From: Bufo bufo
Taxonomy: Eukaryota > Chordata > Amphibia > Anura > Bufonidae
Length of the DNA stretch: 64,000 nucleotides
Assembly: GCF_905171765.1 (NCBI RefSeq)
Contig: NC_053392.1
Location: 105,140,220-105,204,219, forward strand
Direction: 5' to 3'
The position numbers and the translations under genes were made by a program. Under the pieces are notes generated by a model. The model made no database searches. It was not told where the DNA came from and was given only the letters and a program-made list of their open reading frames with translations. Shown piece after piece: positions 31,491 to 42,289 of this stretch (within the stretch, counting starts at the first letter, position 1; the number at the start of each line of letters is the position of its first letter).

Positions 31491-32198
31491 TGGGGTTGGT
31501 GACCTCCTATTTCTCCTGTGTTATGTAAGTGCTATACTTCTCTTTAATTATGGCTTCTGTGTCTCTTTCTGCCAACTAAGTGTGCATGAATGATTATACT
31601 TTGACTACTAATATTGTGACATCCGTGCCCTTGGTGAACCTTATTTGTAGTTTATCCTTGTAGTGATAGATGACAAGAAAGGGTTATTTTATGTTAGATA
31701 TTGTGCTTTATTTAGCGCATACACAGTCTCTACAATTTTCACATTTCCCTGACATTAATTGTTTAGGATAATGTGTTTCTATTGTGGCGATGAAAACAGA
31801 GGCCATAATGTCACCATGTACTGAGCTCCCGTATGATAGAATGTATGGAAGGAAGTTTTGATAACTCCAAATATTGGAATATACATTCCTAGCTCTGATT
31901 AGATAAAAGGGTGACAATTAACTAACTCTGATCAGCACAGGTAATTAATACTAATCTGAGTTTTTTCTGGTCATTGGGGATAGTGCAATAATATTATCGC
32001 TATTGTGCATAGATTTTACAAATACAGCACTATCGGCAGTAGGAGTGACATAAGGAGGGAACCTTTTATGTTGTCGCCGGATTGTCCTGCAATCACTACC
32101 ATGAATGTAATCTGTCCACAATCATGTATTTATAATTTTTGAAATAATAAAGATTGAAGGTATAATACATGTGTGTGTTCATGTATTTGGTGAATTTT
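31491..32198. other. 708-bp segment between exact 54-bp direct repeats
   Basis: It splits the non-LTR fragment. It has no coding that I recognise; near its right end it has tttgaaataataaagattgaag, a possible polyadenylation signal. Confidence 0.5.
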
Positions 32199-32384
32199 TG
32201 GTGCCCCACATACTCAGCAGTGAGGAACAGTCACTTCAGGAGACTATCAGATCTCTTCCCAGACTTCACCTCTATGGAGGAGGAAGTGAGACTCTCCATA
32301 CTGCTGGGGGAGGAGGAGAACACAGCGGCCATAGCAGCACAATATGTCAGTGCCTGCCATAGACTAAGAGAAGCATGATATGTC
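32199..32384 (+). pseudogene. Non-LTR retrotransposon ORF C-terminus, second piece
   Basis: The plus frame reads CPTYSAVRNSHFRRLSDLF, then EEVRLSILLGEEENTAAIAA, and stops after CHRLREA. The helical end after the C-x-H-type motif, followed by about 100 bases of 3' UTR and a GATA tail, fits the 3' end of a 5'-truncated non-LTR element. The clade is not assigned. Together with 31409-31490 it gives one continuous C-terminus once the intervening 708 bases and one repeat copy are set aside. Confidence 0.6.
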
Positions 32385-32489
32385 ACGGACTCCTATACCC
32401 CCACCCTGGATGTGTCCCTATCTCCCACTTGCTTTGGCAATGCTAATATACAGTATATTTAGTCCTGCCAATAATGAATTTAACTTTAA

Positions 32490-32490
32490 T

Positions 32491-32540
<50 letters not shown>
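32490..32540 (+). repeat. GATA tail of the non-LTR fragment
   Basis: (gata)n directly after ttaactttaatta. The array resumes as agatagatagatt at 33187, after a hAT-like insertion. Confidence 0.9.
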
Positions 32541-33186
32541 CAAGGGCGTAGCTATAGGGGGTGCAGAGGTAGCAGTCACTACCGGGCCCAGGAGCCTGAA
32601 GGGCTCAAAGACCCTTGTGCCTCATAAGAAGACACTGGTATTATAGAAAGTGCATGCTGGTCAAGTTACACCTCTGGCTGGAGGCAGTGTTGCCAACCAG
32701 AATATTTTTTTTTCTAGACAACATATCCCAAAATCACAGACAGTCAACATTTTTTACGGACAAATTGGAAAACCATAATGGATGATAAATATTCTAAGTG
32801 ATACATGTCTATAACTCAATACTGATAAAAACCCATTACCAGCATTTACTGTGAACTGTAAAACGATGAAATTTACCACCAAAATAATGTAGTCAAGTAC
32901 CATCGCCCTCAAAAAAATTCATGTACAGGTCAATTCTTTTTCACGGACACAGGAAAAATGCCCCCTTTTTTTACGGACTGTCCAGAAATTTCTGGACGGT
33001 TGGCAACCCTGGCTGGAGGGAAGGGGTTAGGTCAAGAACTTGGCATGGGAGAGGTGCAGTTTCAATTTTTGCCTCAAGTAGCAGGAAGGCTATGTGCTTC
33101 CCCGTCCCTGGCCACAAAGCACTGAGGGAAGGGGGAGCCAGGCTGTACTCTTTCACCAGGGCCCATGAGCCTTTAGCTATGCCCCA
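32541..33186. mobile_element. hAT-like element inserted in the GATA array
   Basis: The left end aagggcgtagctatagg is inverted at the right end (cctttagctatgcccc). GATA repeats flank both sides, so the duplication cannot be read exactly. It contains a nested element at 32685-33011. Confidence 0.65.
32685..33011. mobile_element. hAT-type MITE, 327 bp, exact TSD
   Basis: It begins cagtgttgccaacc and ends ggttggcaaccctg. It is flanked by the exact 8-bp duplication gctggagg (32677-32684, 33012-33019). No coding. Confidence 0.88.
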
Positions 33187-33195
33187 AGATAGATA

Positions 33196-34286
33196 GATTG
33201 TGGCAAGTGCCTTTTGCGCTGTGGCATTAGAAGAATTCTGGTATCTCTCACTTTTTAGTCTAACCAGACTGTATTACTCTGTAATTCCTCTAGCACCGTT
33301 CTATGGAAACAGTAGGTTTAAAGAGCACACCAAATGCTTCAAATAACTTCTTTATTAACTTCAACTTTTCTTCATATATAACACTGCCGCCTCCGCAGCA
33401 AATAGTCAATGTACATAACACATGTTAAATAAAGTATCATAAAATGGCGGTATGCATAAGATCGTGGTTCAACTGTTCAATCTTGTCATTCAACATAGAA
33501 TGGTGTATATATTTCTCTCTTCAGTATCTGTACTCTCACTTTAAGTTATTTAATCACTTTATGATCTCTCTGAGAGTTATATCTGAGGGCTAACTAATAG
33601 TTCTACTTGCTGAATTTGGTCACAATTTGCAGTATGTAGTTAGCAGTAACTATTTGCAGATTGGTTGAGTATGATCTGGTATGGTTGTATGCAATTTAGA
33701 TTGCAATATGGAATTTGAATTTGTTTGTTTGCAATTGAATTTGTAGTTTGAAATTGTATGGTATTTGCAGTTGTGAACTTTGTAGTTTGCAATTAAATGG
33801 GTAGTTTGCAATTGGTGGAACTATAAGTAAACACACATATAACTGGTTCAGTCTACAGTTCTAATCACTATATTAACAGCAGTAACATTATATAACTGTT
33901 TTAAATACCTATTTTGGCCTCTCTGCTTCCATAAAACAAAGCTCTTAGTGGAGTGAATGTCTGTTCAGCTTCTCTCCTCTGGTGTAATGATTCTAGCAGC
34001 TCCTGCTAGGGGAATTTCCCACACAGGCTGTGTGTGAGGCTGGCTGTGATTGGTCAAAACTCTTGCTATGTGTGAGGCTGGCTATGGTTGGTCTAGACTC
34101 CTGCCCAGCAACAACAGTTTAACTCCATGCTTTCTGTTGTTTCTGCTGTGTCATTGAGCTTACCTCACATCCATATAATGAATCTTAAAGGCATATTATC
34201 TTGTCTGCTTCTGTGAACACACTATATATAATATATATGACATCCAAACATGAAGTCACTGTAAATAACTCTGCTTTTGTCTTTAA
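33196..34286. repeat. About 1-kb interspersed repeat, first copy
   Basis: It matches 60164-61098 along its length: aagtgccttttgcgctgtgg at the start, aacactgccgcctccgcagc inside, and ataactctgcttttgtcttt at the end. The reverse complement contains gttaataaag, which could serve as a polyadenylation signal, so an antisense LTR is possible. It is cut at 34286 by a hAT element. Confidence 0.75.
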
Positions 34287-34429
34287 TAGAGTTGAGCGGA
34301 CACTTGGATGTTCGGGTTCGGCAGGTTCGGCCGAACTTGAAAAAAAAGTTCGGGTTCGGGACCCGAACTTGACCCCGAAACCCATTGAAGTCAATGGGGA
34401 CCCGAACTTTTGGGCACTAAAATGGCTCT

Positions 34430-35180
34430 AAAATAGTCCTGGAAAGGGCTAGAGGGCTGCAAAAAGCATCAAAATGTGCTTAAGAGCATGGCAACTGTTC
34501 TGCAAACAAATGTGGATAGGGAAAGGATTTAAAATAACATAAAATACAGAAAAATGTAAAATAACAATCTGGATCTAGGAGTAGGAGGTTGAGGAGGCGG
34601 TGGATGGGTGGATGTGGCGGTGTAGGTTGACGTGGCGGTGTAGGTGGAAGCGGCGGTGAAGGAGGAATAGGTAGCCAACACTGATTTGTGTTTTTTTTTT
34701 TTTTTAATTGGGGTATCCCCCAAAATATTGGGACATATAACAAAATAAAACTAAGAATAAGTGCACTTGAGTACAAGAATGGATGGTTGAGGCTGGTATA
34801 AATGTCTATTCTGCACAAGGTACGGACAAGTCCTGTGGGATCCATGCCTGGTTCATTTTAATAAACGTAAGCTTGTCCACATTGGCTGCGGCCTGTGATA
34901 ATGCTCTCTGCCGTACTAAACACACGTTCACACTATACACTGGCTGCAGGGCAGGTCAGCACCTCCAAGGCTGACAAAGCTTTTCCACATTTGGGCCATG
35001 CTAACCCTGCCATCTCAGGTGCTGGCGGTGCCACAGCTGCGTTGGCGACCTCATCCTCCTCCTCTGACTCCGCCTTGTGCTTCCACTGTGCCCCCGCTGT
35101 CAGGTGGGAATGCTATCATCAGAGTGCGCTTGTAGTCGCGCATCTTCCGATCAGTAACAGATGTTTTCACTAAATTTAGT
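34430..35180 (-). repeat. Duplicated and deleted copy of the hAT 3' region
   Basis: It matches 36120-37050 (gctctaaaatagtcct..., gcttaagagcatggcaact..., ggctgcagggcagg...). About 170 bases are missing, because ctccaagg jumps directly to ctgacaaagcttttccacat. It therefore includes a broken piece of transposase C-terminal coding. Confidence 0.75.
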
Positions 35181-36050
35181 TCCCTGTCAGTAATGCAGAG
35201 CAGGGGTTCATTCACGGCAAAAGGGGGTACATGTCACCCAGCAATACAACAGAGGATTTGGAGAGATTTAGGCCCCTGTCACCCAGGCACAGCAGGGGTT
35301 CATTCACGGCAAAAGGGGGTTCATGTCACCCAGCAATAGAACAGAGTATTTTGAGAGATTTAGGCCCCTGTCAGCAATGCAGAGCAGGGGTTCATTCACG
35401 GCAAAAGGGGGGTACATGTCACCCAGCAATAGAACAGATGATTTTGAGAGATTTAGGCCCATGTCAGCAATGCAGAGCAGGGGTTCATTCACGGCAAAAG
35501 GGGGTACATGTCTCCCAGCAATAGAACAGAGGATTTGAGAGATTTAGGACCCTGTCACCCAGGCACAGTAGGGGTTCATTCACGGCAAAAGGGGGTTCAT
35601 GTCACCCAGCAATACAACAGAGGATTTGGAGAGATTAAGGCCCCTGTCACCCAGGCACAGCAGGGGTTTGTCCACAGCAAAAGGGGGTACATGTCACCCA
35701 GCAATAGAACAGAGGATTTTGAGAGATTTAGGCCCCTGTCACCCAGGCACAGCAGGGGTTCATTCACGGGAAAAAGGGGGTTCATGTCACCCCAGCAATA
35801 GAACAGAGGATATTTAGAGATTTAGGCGCCTGTCCCCCAGGCACAGCAGGGGTTCATTCACGGCAAAAGGGGGTTCATGTCACCCAGCAATACAACAGAG
35901 GATTTTGAGAGATTTAGGCCCCTGTCACCCAGGCACAGCAGGGGTTCATTCACGGCAAAAGGGGGTTCATGTCACCCAGCAATATAACAGAGGATTTTGA
36001 GAGATTTAGGCCCCTGTCACCCAGGCACAGCAGGGGTTTGTATACTGGTA
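35181..36050 (+). repeat. Minisatellite, about 92-bp unit, about 10 copies
   Basis: The units contain cagcaggggttcattcacgg, ttcatgtcacccagcaat and aacagaggattttgagagat. Copies differ by a few bases and by single-base length changes, so the open frames through it shift. It sits between the two copies of the hAT tail. Confidence 0.95.
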
Positions 36051-36557
36051 AAATGTCACCCGACAATTGAAAATAAGAATTTTTTCAATTTAGGGCACTA
36101 AAATTGCCTCTTTTTAAAATTAAAATGGCTCTAAAATAGTCCTTGAAAAGGCTAGAGGGATGTAAAAGGCAGTAAAATGTGCTTAAGAGCATGGCAACTG
36201 CTCTGCAAACAAAGGTGGATAGGGAAATAACTTAAAATGAAATAAAATAACTAAAAATTACAAATTATTAACCTGCAACTCAGAGAAGGAGGTGGATATG
36301 GAGTCGGAGGTTGAGGAGGCGGTGAATGTGGTGTTGTAGGTGGAGGCAGCAATGGAGGAGGAACAGGTAGCCAACAATGTTTTTTTTTATTTTTTATTGG
36401 GGTAGATAGCCCCCAAAATATTGGGACAAATAAAAAAAAAGAAAACAAAGAATCATTGCACTTGACTTGAGTACAAGAATGTATGTTTGATGGTGGTATA
36501 AATGTCTATTCTGTACAATGTACAGACAATTCTTGCGGGATCCAAGCCTGGTTCAGT

Positions 36558-36990
36558 TTAATGAACGTGAGCTTGTCCACGTTGGTTGTGGGACAGGCGG
36601 CTGCGTCTGTCTGTAATGACGCCTCCTGCCGTGCTAAATACACGTTCAGAGAGTACACTGGCTGCAGGGCAGGCCAGCACCTCCAAGGCATACAGGGCAA
36701 GCTCTGGCCATGTGGACAATTTGGAGACCCAGTTGAATGGGGCAGAACCATCAGTCAGTACGTGTAGGCGTGTGCACAGGTACTGTTCCACCATGTTGTT
36801 CAAATGCTGCCTCCTGCTAACACGCTCCATATCAGTAGTTGGGGTCGGTTGTTGCGGCGAGGTGACAAAGCTTTTCCACATGTCGGCCATGCTAACCCTG
36901 CCTTCTGAGGTGCTGGCGCTGACACAGCTGCGTTGGCGACCTCTTCCTCCTCCCCTGCCTTCGCCTTGTGCTTCCAATTGTCCCCGGCGT
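36558..36990 (-). pseudogene. hAT transposase C-terminal dimerisation region
   Basis: The minus frame 36977-36558 reads MADMWKSFVTSPQ, then WPELALYALEVLACPAASVL and SERVFSTAGGVITDRRSRL, the conserved 'WP.La..A...L..PaSsv.SERvFS.aG....RRs.L' motif of hAT dimerisation domains. It is one frame away from the core: a frameshift near 36975 separates it from the EEEEVANAAVSA segment of 37045-36980. It would provide the C-terminal part of the RNase H fold and the oligomer interface in the family. Confidence 0.85.
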
Positions 36991-37048
36991 CAGTCGGGAA
37001 TGCTCTCAGGAGCGCGTCTACCAGCGTGCGCCTGTAGTCGCGCATCTC

Positions 37049-38422
37049 CTAATCACGCTCCAGTGAGGGAATTAAGGACGGCACATTGTCTTTGTAATGG
37101 GGATCCAGCAGGGTGACTACCCAGTAGTCAGCACACGTTAAAATGTGGGCAACTCTGCAGTCTCTGCACAGGCACTGCAGCATGTAGTCGCTCATGTGTG
37201 CCAGGCTGCCCAGAGGTAAGGACAAGCTATCCTCTGTGGGAGGCGTATCGTCTGCGTCCTCCGTATCCCCCCAGCCACGTACCACTGATGGACCCGAGCT
37301 GCGTTGGATGCCACCCTGCTGTGAACATGCTTCATCCCCATCCTCCTCCTCATCCTCCTCCTCCTTATCCTCCTCGTCCTCCAGTAGTGGGCCCTGGCTG
37401 GCCAAATTTGTACCTGGCCTCTGCTGCTGCAAAAATCCTCTTTCTGAGCCACTTCTAAAAGACTGGCCTGAAAGTGTTAGAGATGACCCCTCTTCCTCCT
37501 CCTCGTCCTGGGCCACATCCTCTTCCATCATCGCCCTAAGTGTTTTCTCAAGGAGACATAGAAGTGGTATTGTAACGCTGATAACGGCGTCATCGCCACT
37601 GGCCATGTTGGTGGAGTACTCGAAACAGCGCAACAGGGCACAGAGGTCTCGCATGGAGGCCCAGTCATTGGTGGTGAAGTGGTGCTGTTCCGTAGTGCGA
37701 CTCACCCGTGCGTGCTGCAGCTGAAAACGCCGAAAGCGCGCACAGACGGCCCGCACTTTATGCCGCAGCTCAGACATGTCGGGGTATTTGTGAATGAATT
37801 TCTGCACCACCAAATTCAGCACATGCGCCAGGCAAGGGATGTGCGTCAAACCGGCCAGTCCCAGAGCTGCAACGAGATTTCGCCCATTATCGCACACCAT
37901 CAGGCGGGGCTTGAGGCCCACTGGCAGCAACCACTCGTCGGTCTGTTGTTCTATACCCCGCCACAACTCCTGTGCAGTGTGGGGCCTGTCCCCCAAACAC
38001 ATCAGTTTCAGAACGGCCTGCTGACGTTTACCCCTGGCTGTGCTGAAGTTGGTGGTGAAGGTCTGTCGCTGACCGGATGAGGAGGTGGAAGAAGAGGAGG
38101 AGGAAGCCGAGTAGGAAGAGGAGGCAACAGGAGGCACAGAATGATCCCCTGCGATCCTTGGCGGCGGAAGGACATGCGCCAAACAGCTCTCCACCTGGGG
38201 CCCAGCCGCCACTACATTTACCCAGTGTGCAGTTTGGGAGATATAGCGTCCCTGGCCGTGCTTACTGGTCCACGTATCTGTGGTTAGGTGGACCTTGCCA
38301 CAGATGGCGTTGTGCAGTGCACACTTGATTTTATCCGATACTTGGTTGTGCAGGGAGGGCACAGCTCTCCTGGAGAAGTAGTGGCGGCTGGGAACGACGT
38401 ACTGTGGGACAGCAAGCGACAT
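37049..38422 (-). pseudogene. hAT transposase core, 457 aa open frame between two stops
   Basis: The open segment starts after a stop at 38426-38428 (tag) and ends at tag 37049-37051. In both places the family sequence continues in frame (SFK*LMSLAVPQYVV upstream, ERD*EMRDYRRTL downstream), so both are nonsense changes and not real ends. Residues 45-52 read HLTTDTWT (first catalytic D49), residues 176-183 CDNGRNLV (D178), and residues 197-200 CLAH (C-x2-H of the hAT core). A serine-rich insert lies at 102-117 and an acidic EED-rich linker near residues 300-380. The first M is arbitrary. This is the catalytic centre of the minus-strand transposase gene. Confidence 0.9.
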
Positions 38423-38605
38423 GAGCTATTTGAAGCTGTCTGTCTCCACCAGCCTGAATGACAGCATTTCAAAGGCCAGCAGTTTTGAAGTGCTGGCATT
38501 CAGGGCCAGGGATCGAGGGTGGCTAGGTGGGAATTTACGCTTTCTCTCAAAGGTTTGTGAGATGGAGAGCTGAACGCTTCCGTGTGACATGGTGGAGATG
38601 CTTGG

Positions 38606-38863
38606 TCACGGAGGTGGTGGTGTTGGTGGCACATCCTCTGTTTGTTGGGCGGCAGGTGCCAACGTTCCTCCAGAGGCTGAGGAAGAGGCCGAGGCAGCAG
38701 CAGAAGAGGGAGCAGGAGGGGCCTGAGCCCTTTCTTGGTTTTGAAGGTGCTTACTCCACTGCAGCCCGTGTCTCGCATGTAGATGCCTGGTCATGCAGGT
38801 TGTGCTAAGGCTCATAACGTTAATGCCTCGCTTCAGGCTCTGATGGCACAGCGTGCAAACCAC
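38606..38863 (-). pseudogene. BED-type zinc finger part of the hAT transposase
   Basis: The minus frame reads VCTLCHQSLKRGINVMSLST, then MTRHLHARHGLQW. C-x2-C followed by H-x4-H about 20 residues on is the BED finger that binds transposon ends. A proline- and alanine-rich linker follows. The frame lies upstream of the core with sequence in the correct order, separated from 38422 by about 180 bases that include EMLSFRLVETDSFK before the first stop. Frameshifts occur on either side. Confidence 0.8.
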
Positions 38864-39069
38864 TCGGGTCTTGTAGTCAGCACATTGTGTGAAGAAGTGT
38901 CATGCCAGGGAACTCCTTGAAGCTGCCTTTGGTGTGCTCGGTCCCAGATGGCGGTGGCCAGTAGCAGACGGACTCTCTTGGCGGCGGGTGTTCTGCTTTT
39001 GCCCACTGCTCCCTCTTTTGCTACGCTGTTGGCTCGGTCTCACCACTGCCTCTTCCTCCGAATTCTGAA

Positions 39070-39685
39070 AGTCAGTGGCACGCCCTTCATTTCATGTGGG
39101 GTCTAGGACCTCATCGTCCCCTGCATCGTCTTCCACCCAGTCTTCCTCCCTGACCTCCTTTTCAGTCTGCACACTACAGAAAGACGCGGCAGTTGGCACC
39201 TGTGTTTCGTCATCATCAGTGCATTCTATGTCTTCCACCCCTGGGGAAGGGCTAGGTGGATGCCCTTGGGAAACCCTGCCAGCAGAGTCTTCAAACAGCA
39301 TAAGAGACTGCTGCATGACTTGAGGCTCAGACAGGTTCCCCGATATGCATGGGGGTGATGTGACAGACTGATGGGCATGGGTTTCAGGCGCCACCTGTGC
39401 GCTTTCTGCAGAAGATTGGGTGGGAGATAATGTGAACATGCTGGATCCACTGTCGGCCACCCAATTGACTAGCGCCTGTACTTGCTCAGGCCTTACCATC
39501 CTTAGAACGGCATTAGGCCCGACCAAATATCGCTGTAGATTCTGGCGGCTACTGGGACCTGAGGTAGTAGGTTCAGTAGGACGTGTAGCTGTGGCAGAAC
39601 GGCCACGTCCTCTCCCTGCACCAGAGGCTTTACCAACACCACCACCACGACCATGACCGCGTCCCTTATTAGATGTTTGCCTCAT
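39070..39685 (-). pseudogene. hAT transposase N-terminal region
   Basis: The minus frame 39685-39092 starts MRQTSNKGRGHGRGGG, a basic glycine-rich head. It continues NLQRYLVGPNAVLRMVRPEQ and a long acidic, serine-rich stretch up to the BED finger region. It is likely the true start of the transposase, because no earlier ATG in frame is near and the upstream DNA is AT-rich. It has no known domain; assignment is by position and shared strand. A stop follows at about 39089. Confidence 0.6.
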
Positions 39686-39857
39686 AATTAGCGTTTACAA
39701 AGCAAAGTAAAAAGTGGTTAAGTCTGTTAAAAAAAATTAACCACCAATAAAAACCCTGATGTAGGGTATTGCACTCAATTATTTTTTTTAAAACTCTATA
39801 TGACAGCGATATTTGTGGCCTAAATGTGACACTAACTTATTCACGTCTTATCCCAGA

Positions 39858-40385
39858 TGTGCAGTATATCAGAGGCTTTTTTCACCCCTTCATCTACTAC
39901 CGTCAATATGAAGCGTTTTCCGGAGCTGCTGGCAATGGACAGAGGTCCAATCAGATCCACAGCCACCCTCCTAAAAGGCTCTTCAATTATGGGCAGCGTT
40001 ACCAGTGGGGCTTTGGGGCTTAGCTCCTCCTTCCCCACCCACTGGCAGGTGTCACATGAACGGCAGTAGGCAGCAACATCGGCCCCCATCTTTGGCCAGT
40101 AGAAATGCTGGGCTAATCTGGCCTTTGTCTTAGTGACCCCTAGGTGTCCAGCCATCGGAATCTCATGCGCAACCCGCAACAACTCCAGCCTGAACAGATA
40201 GGGTACTACTAGCTGTCGGTCCCTAGGCCACACCTCTGGTGATCCCTGCTGGACCGTGACCCGATACAGCCGTCCCTGGTCCCGGACCACCCGCTCGAGG
40301 TCTGAGTCTGAGGGAGGCTGTGCCGCCTGCTCCTTGAGAGTGCCCAGGCTGGCGTCAGCCACTAACGCCGCTGCTAAAATTGGGT
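39858..40385 (-). pseudogene. Gypsy integrase N-terminal fragment
   Basis: The minus frame 40491-39841 includes GRLYRVTVQQGSPEVWPRDR, then HEIPMAGHLGVTKTKARLAQ and YCRSCDTCQ, an H2C2 zinc finger (H-x4-H and C-x2-C). RRVAVDLIGPL follows with the first catalytic aspartate of the core. The coding ends at TVVDEG. No LTR or RT adjoins, so it is a fragment placed by rearrangement or nested insertion. It differs from the Gmr1-like family at 11954. The stretch 40386-40491 in the same frame looks like non-coding DNA of the next element. Confidence 0.85.
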
Positions 40386-40729
40386 CAAAAAAGTAAATTA
40401 ATTTTTTTGCATAAAAAAATGCCAAATTTACCAAAAATTTGAAAAAATTAGCAAATTTCAAAGTTTCAGTTTCTCTACTTCTGTAATACATAGTAATACC
40501 CCCAAAAATGGTGATGACTTTACATTCCCCATATGTCTACTTCATGTTTGTATCATTTTGGGAATGCCATTTTATTTTTTGGGGATGTTGCATAGCTTAG
40601 AAGTTTAGAAGCAAATTTTGAAATTTTTCAGAAATTTTCCAAATCCCACTTTTTATGGACTAGTCCAGGTCTGAAGTCTCTTTGTGAGGCTTACGTAATA
40701 GAAACCACCCAAAATGACCCTATTTTAGA

Positions 40730-41935
40730 AACTACACCCCTCAAGGTATTCAAAACTGATTTTACAAACTTTGTTAACCCTTTAGGTCATCCACAAGACT
40801 TCATGGCAAATGGACATAAAATTTAAGAATTTCGATTTTTTGGTAAATTTTCCAATATAATCCATTTATTCCAGGAACAAAGCAAGGGTTAACTGCCAAA
40901 GAAAACTCAATATGGGTTGCCCCCGATTCTGTAGTTTGCAGAAACACCCCATATGTGGTCCTAAACTACTGTTTGGCCAAACGGGAGGACATAGAAGGAG
41001 GGAAACGCCATATGGTTTTTGCAAGGCAGATTTTGGAGGACTGGTTTTGTTTATACCATGTCCCATTTCAAGCCCCCCGTTGCACCCCTAGAATAGAAAT
41101 TCCAAAAAAGTGACTCCATCTAAGAAAGTACACCCCTCAAGGTATTTAAAACTGGGTTTACAAACTTTGTTAACCCTTTAGGTGTTCCACAAGATTTAAT
41201 GGCAGATGGAGAAACAATTTAGAAATTCTATTTTTTGGAAAACTTTCTATTTTAACCCATTTTTTCCAGTAATAAAGTAAGGGTTAACAGCCAAACAAAA
41301 CTCAATATGGGTTGCCCTGATTCTGTAGTTTGCAAAAAACACCCCATATGTGGTCCTAAACTACTGTTTGGCCAAACGGGAGGACACAGAAGGAGGGGAA
41401 CGCCATATGGGTTTTGAAAGGCATATTTTGCAGGACTGGTTTTGTTTATACCATGTCCCTTTTCAAGCCCCCCATTGCACCCCTAGAATAGAAATTCCAA
41501 AAAAGTGACTCCATCTAAGAAAGTACACCCCTCAAGGTATTCAAAACTGGGTTTACAAACTTTGTTAACCCTTTAGGTGTTCCGCAAGAGTTAATAGCAA
41601 ATGGAGAAACAATTTTGGAATTTCTATTTTTTGGAAAATTTTCATTTTAACCCTTACTTTATTACTGGAAAAAATGGGTTAACAGCCAAACAAAACTCAA
41701 TATGGGTTGCCCTGATTTTGTAGTTTGCAGAAACACCCCATATGTGGTTGTAAACTACTATTTGGCTAAACGGCAGGACATAGAAGAAGGGGAACGCCAT
41801 ATGGTTTTTGGAAGGCAGATTTTGCTGGACTGGTTTATTTACACCATGTACCCTTTCAAGCCCCCTGATGCACCCCTAGAGTAGAAACTCCATAAAAGTG
41901 ACCACATCTAGGAAACTACGGGATAAGATGGTTGT
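40730..41935. repeat. Three tandem repeats of about 400 bp
   Basis: Units share caatatgggttgccc (40910, 41309, 41699), cacccctcaaggtattcaaa and gccatatggtttttg. The spacing is about 400 and 390 bases. A partial inverted unit follows at 42020-42250. Confidence 0.9.
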
Positions 41936-42019
41936 TGTTTTGGGACTATTTTAGGGTAAATATGATTTTTGGTTGCTCTATATTACACTTTTTTGAGGCA
42001 AGGTAACAAAAAATGTAAA

Positions 42020-42250
42020 TTCTAAAATTGTTTCTACGCTCGCTATTTAGTTTTGTGGAACACCTAAAGGGTTAACAAAGTTTGTAAAGTAACTTTTGAA
42101 TACCTTGAGGGGTGTAGTTTCTTAGATGGGGTCACTTTTTTGGAGTTTCTAGTCTAGGCTACATCAGGGGGACTTCTAATGGGACATGGTGTAAATAAAC
42201 CAGTCCATCAAAATCTGCCTTCCAGAAACCATATGGCGTTCCCGGAAAAA
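42020..42250 (-). repeat. Inverted copy of the 400-bp unit
   Basis: ccttgaggggtgtagtttct and ccagaaaccatatggcgttc are the reverse of motifs in 40730-41935. Together they can form a large stem with the last direct copy. Confidence 0.8.
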
Positions 42251-42289
42251 AAGTATTCAAATAGAAATTTTGCTAAAAAAATGGGTGTT

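Larger units (their letters stand above)
34287..39855 (-). mobile_element. Autonomous-type hAT transposon, recently inactivated, right end lost
   Basis: The left end tagagttgagcggacac lies right after gtctttaa in the 33196 repeat. The second copy of that repeat, at 60164, runs uninterrupted through this point. The minus strand encodes the N-terminal region, a BED finger, the hAT core and the C-terminal dimerisation motif. The 3' region holds a roughly 92-bp minisatellite and a duplicated, deleted copy of the tail. The right end is replaced by a Gypsy fragment at 39858, so no duplication can be read. Confidence 0.82.

Noticed and set aside
35181..36050. CRISPR-like array of regular repeats
   Set aside because: The whole 92-bp unit repeats, with no unique spacers, and the setting is vertebrate; it is a minisatellite.
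36586..37116. Plus-strand 176-residue frame
   Set aside because: Opposite strand of the hAT C-terminal coding.
37194..37724. Plus-strand frames of up to 176 residues opposite the hAT core
   Set aside because: Serine-rich shadows of the minus-strand acidic linker; no family features.
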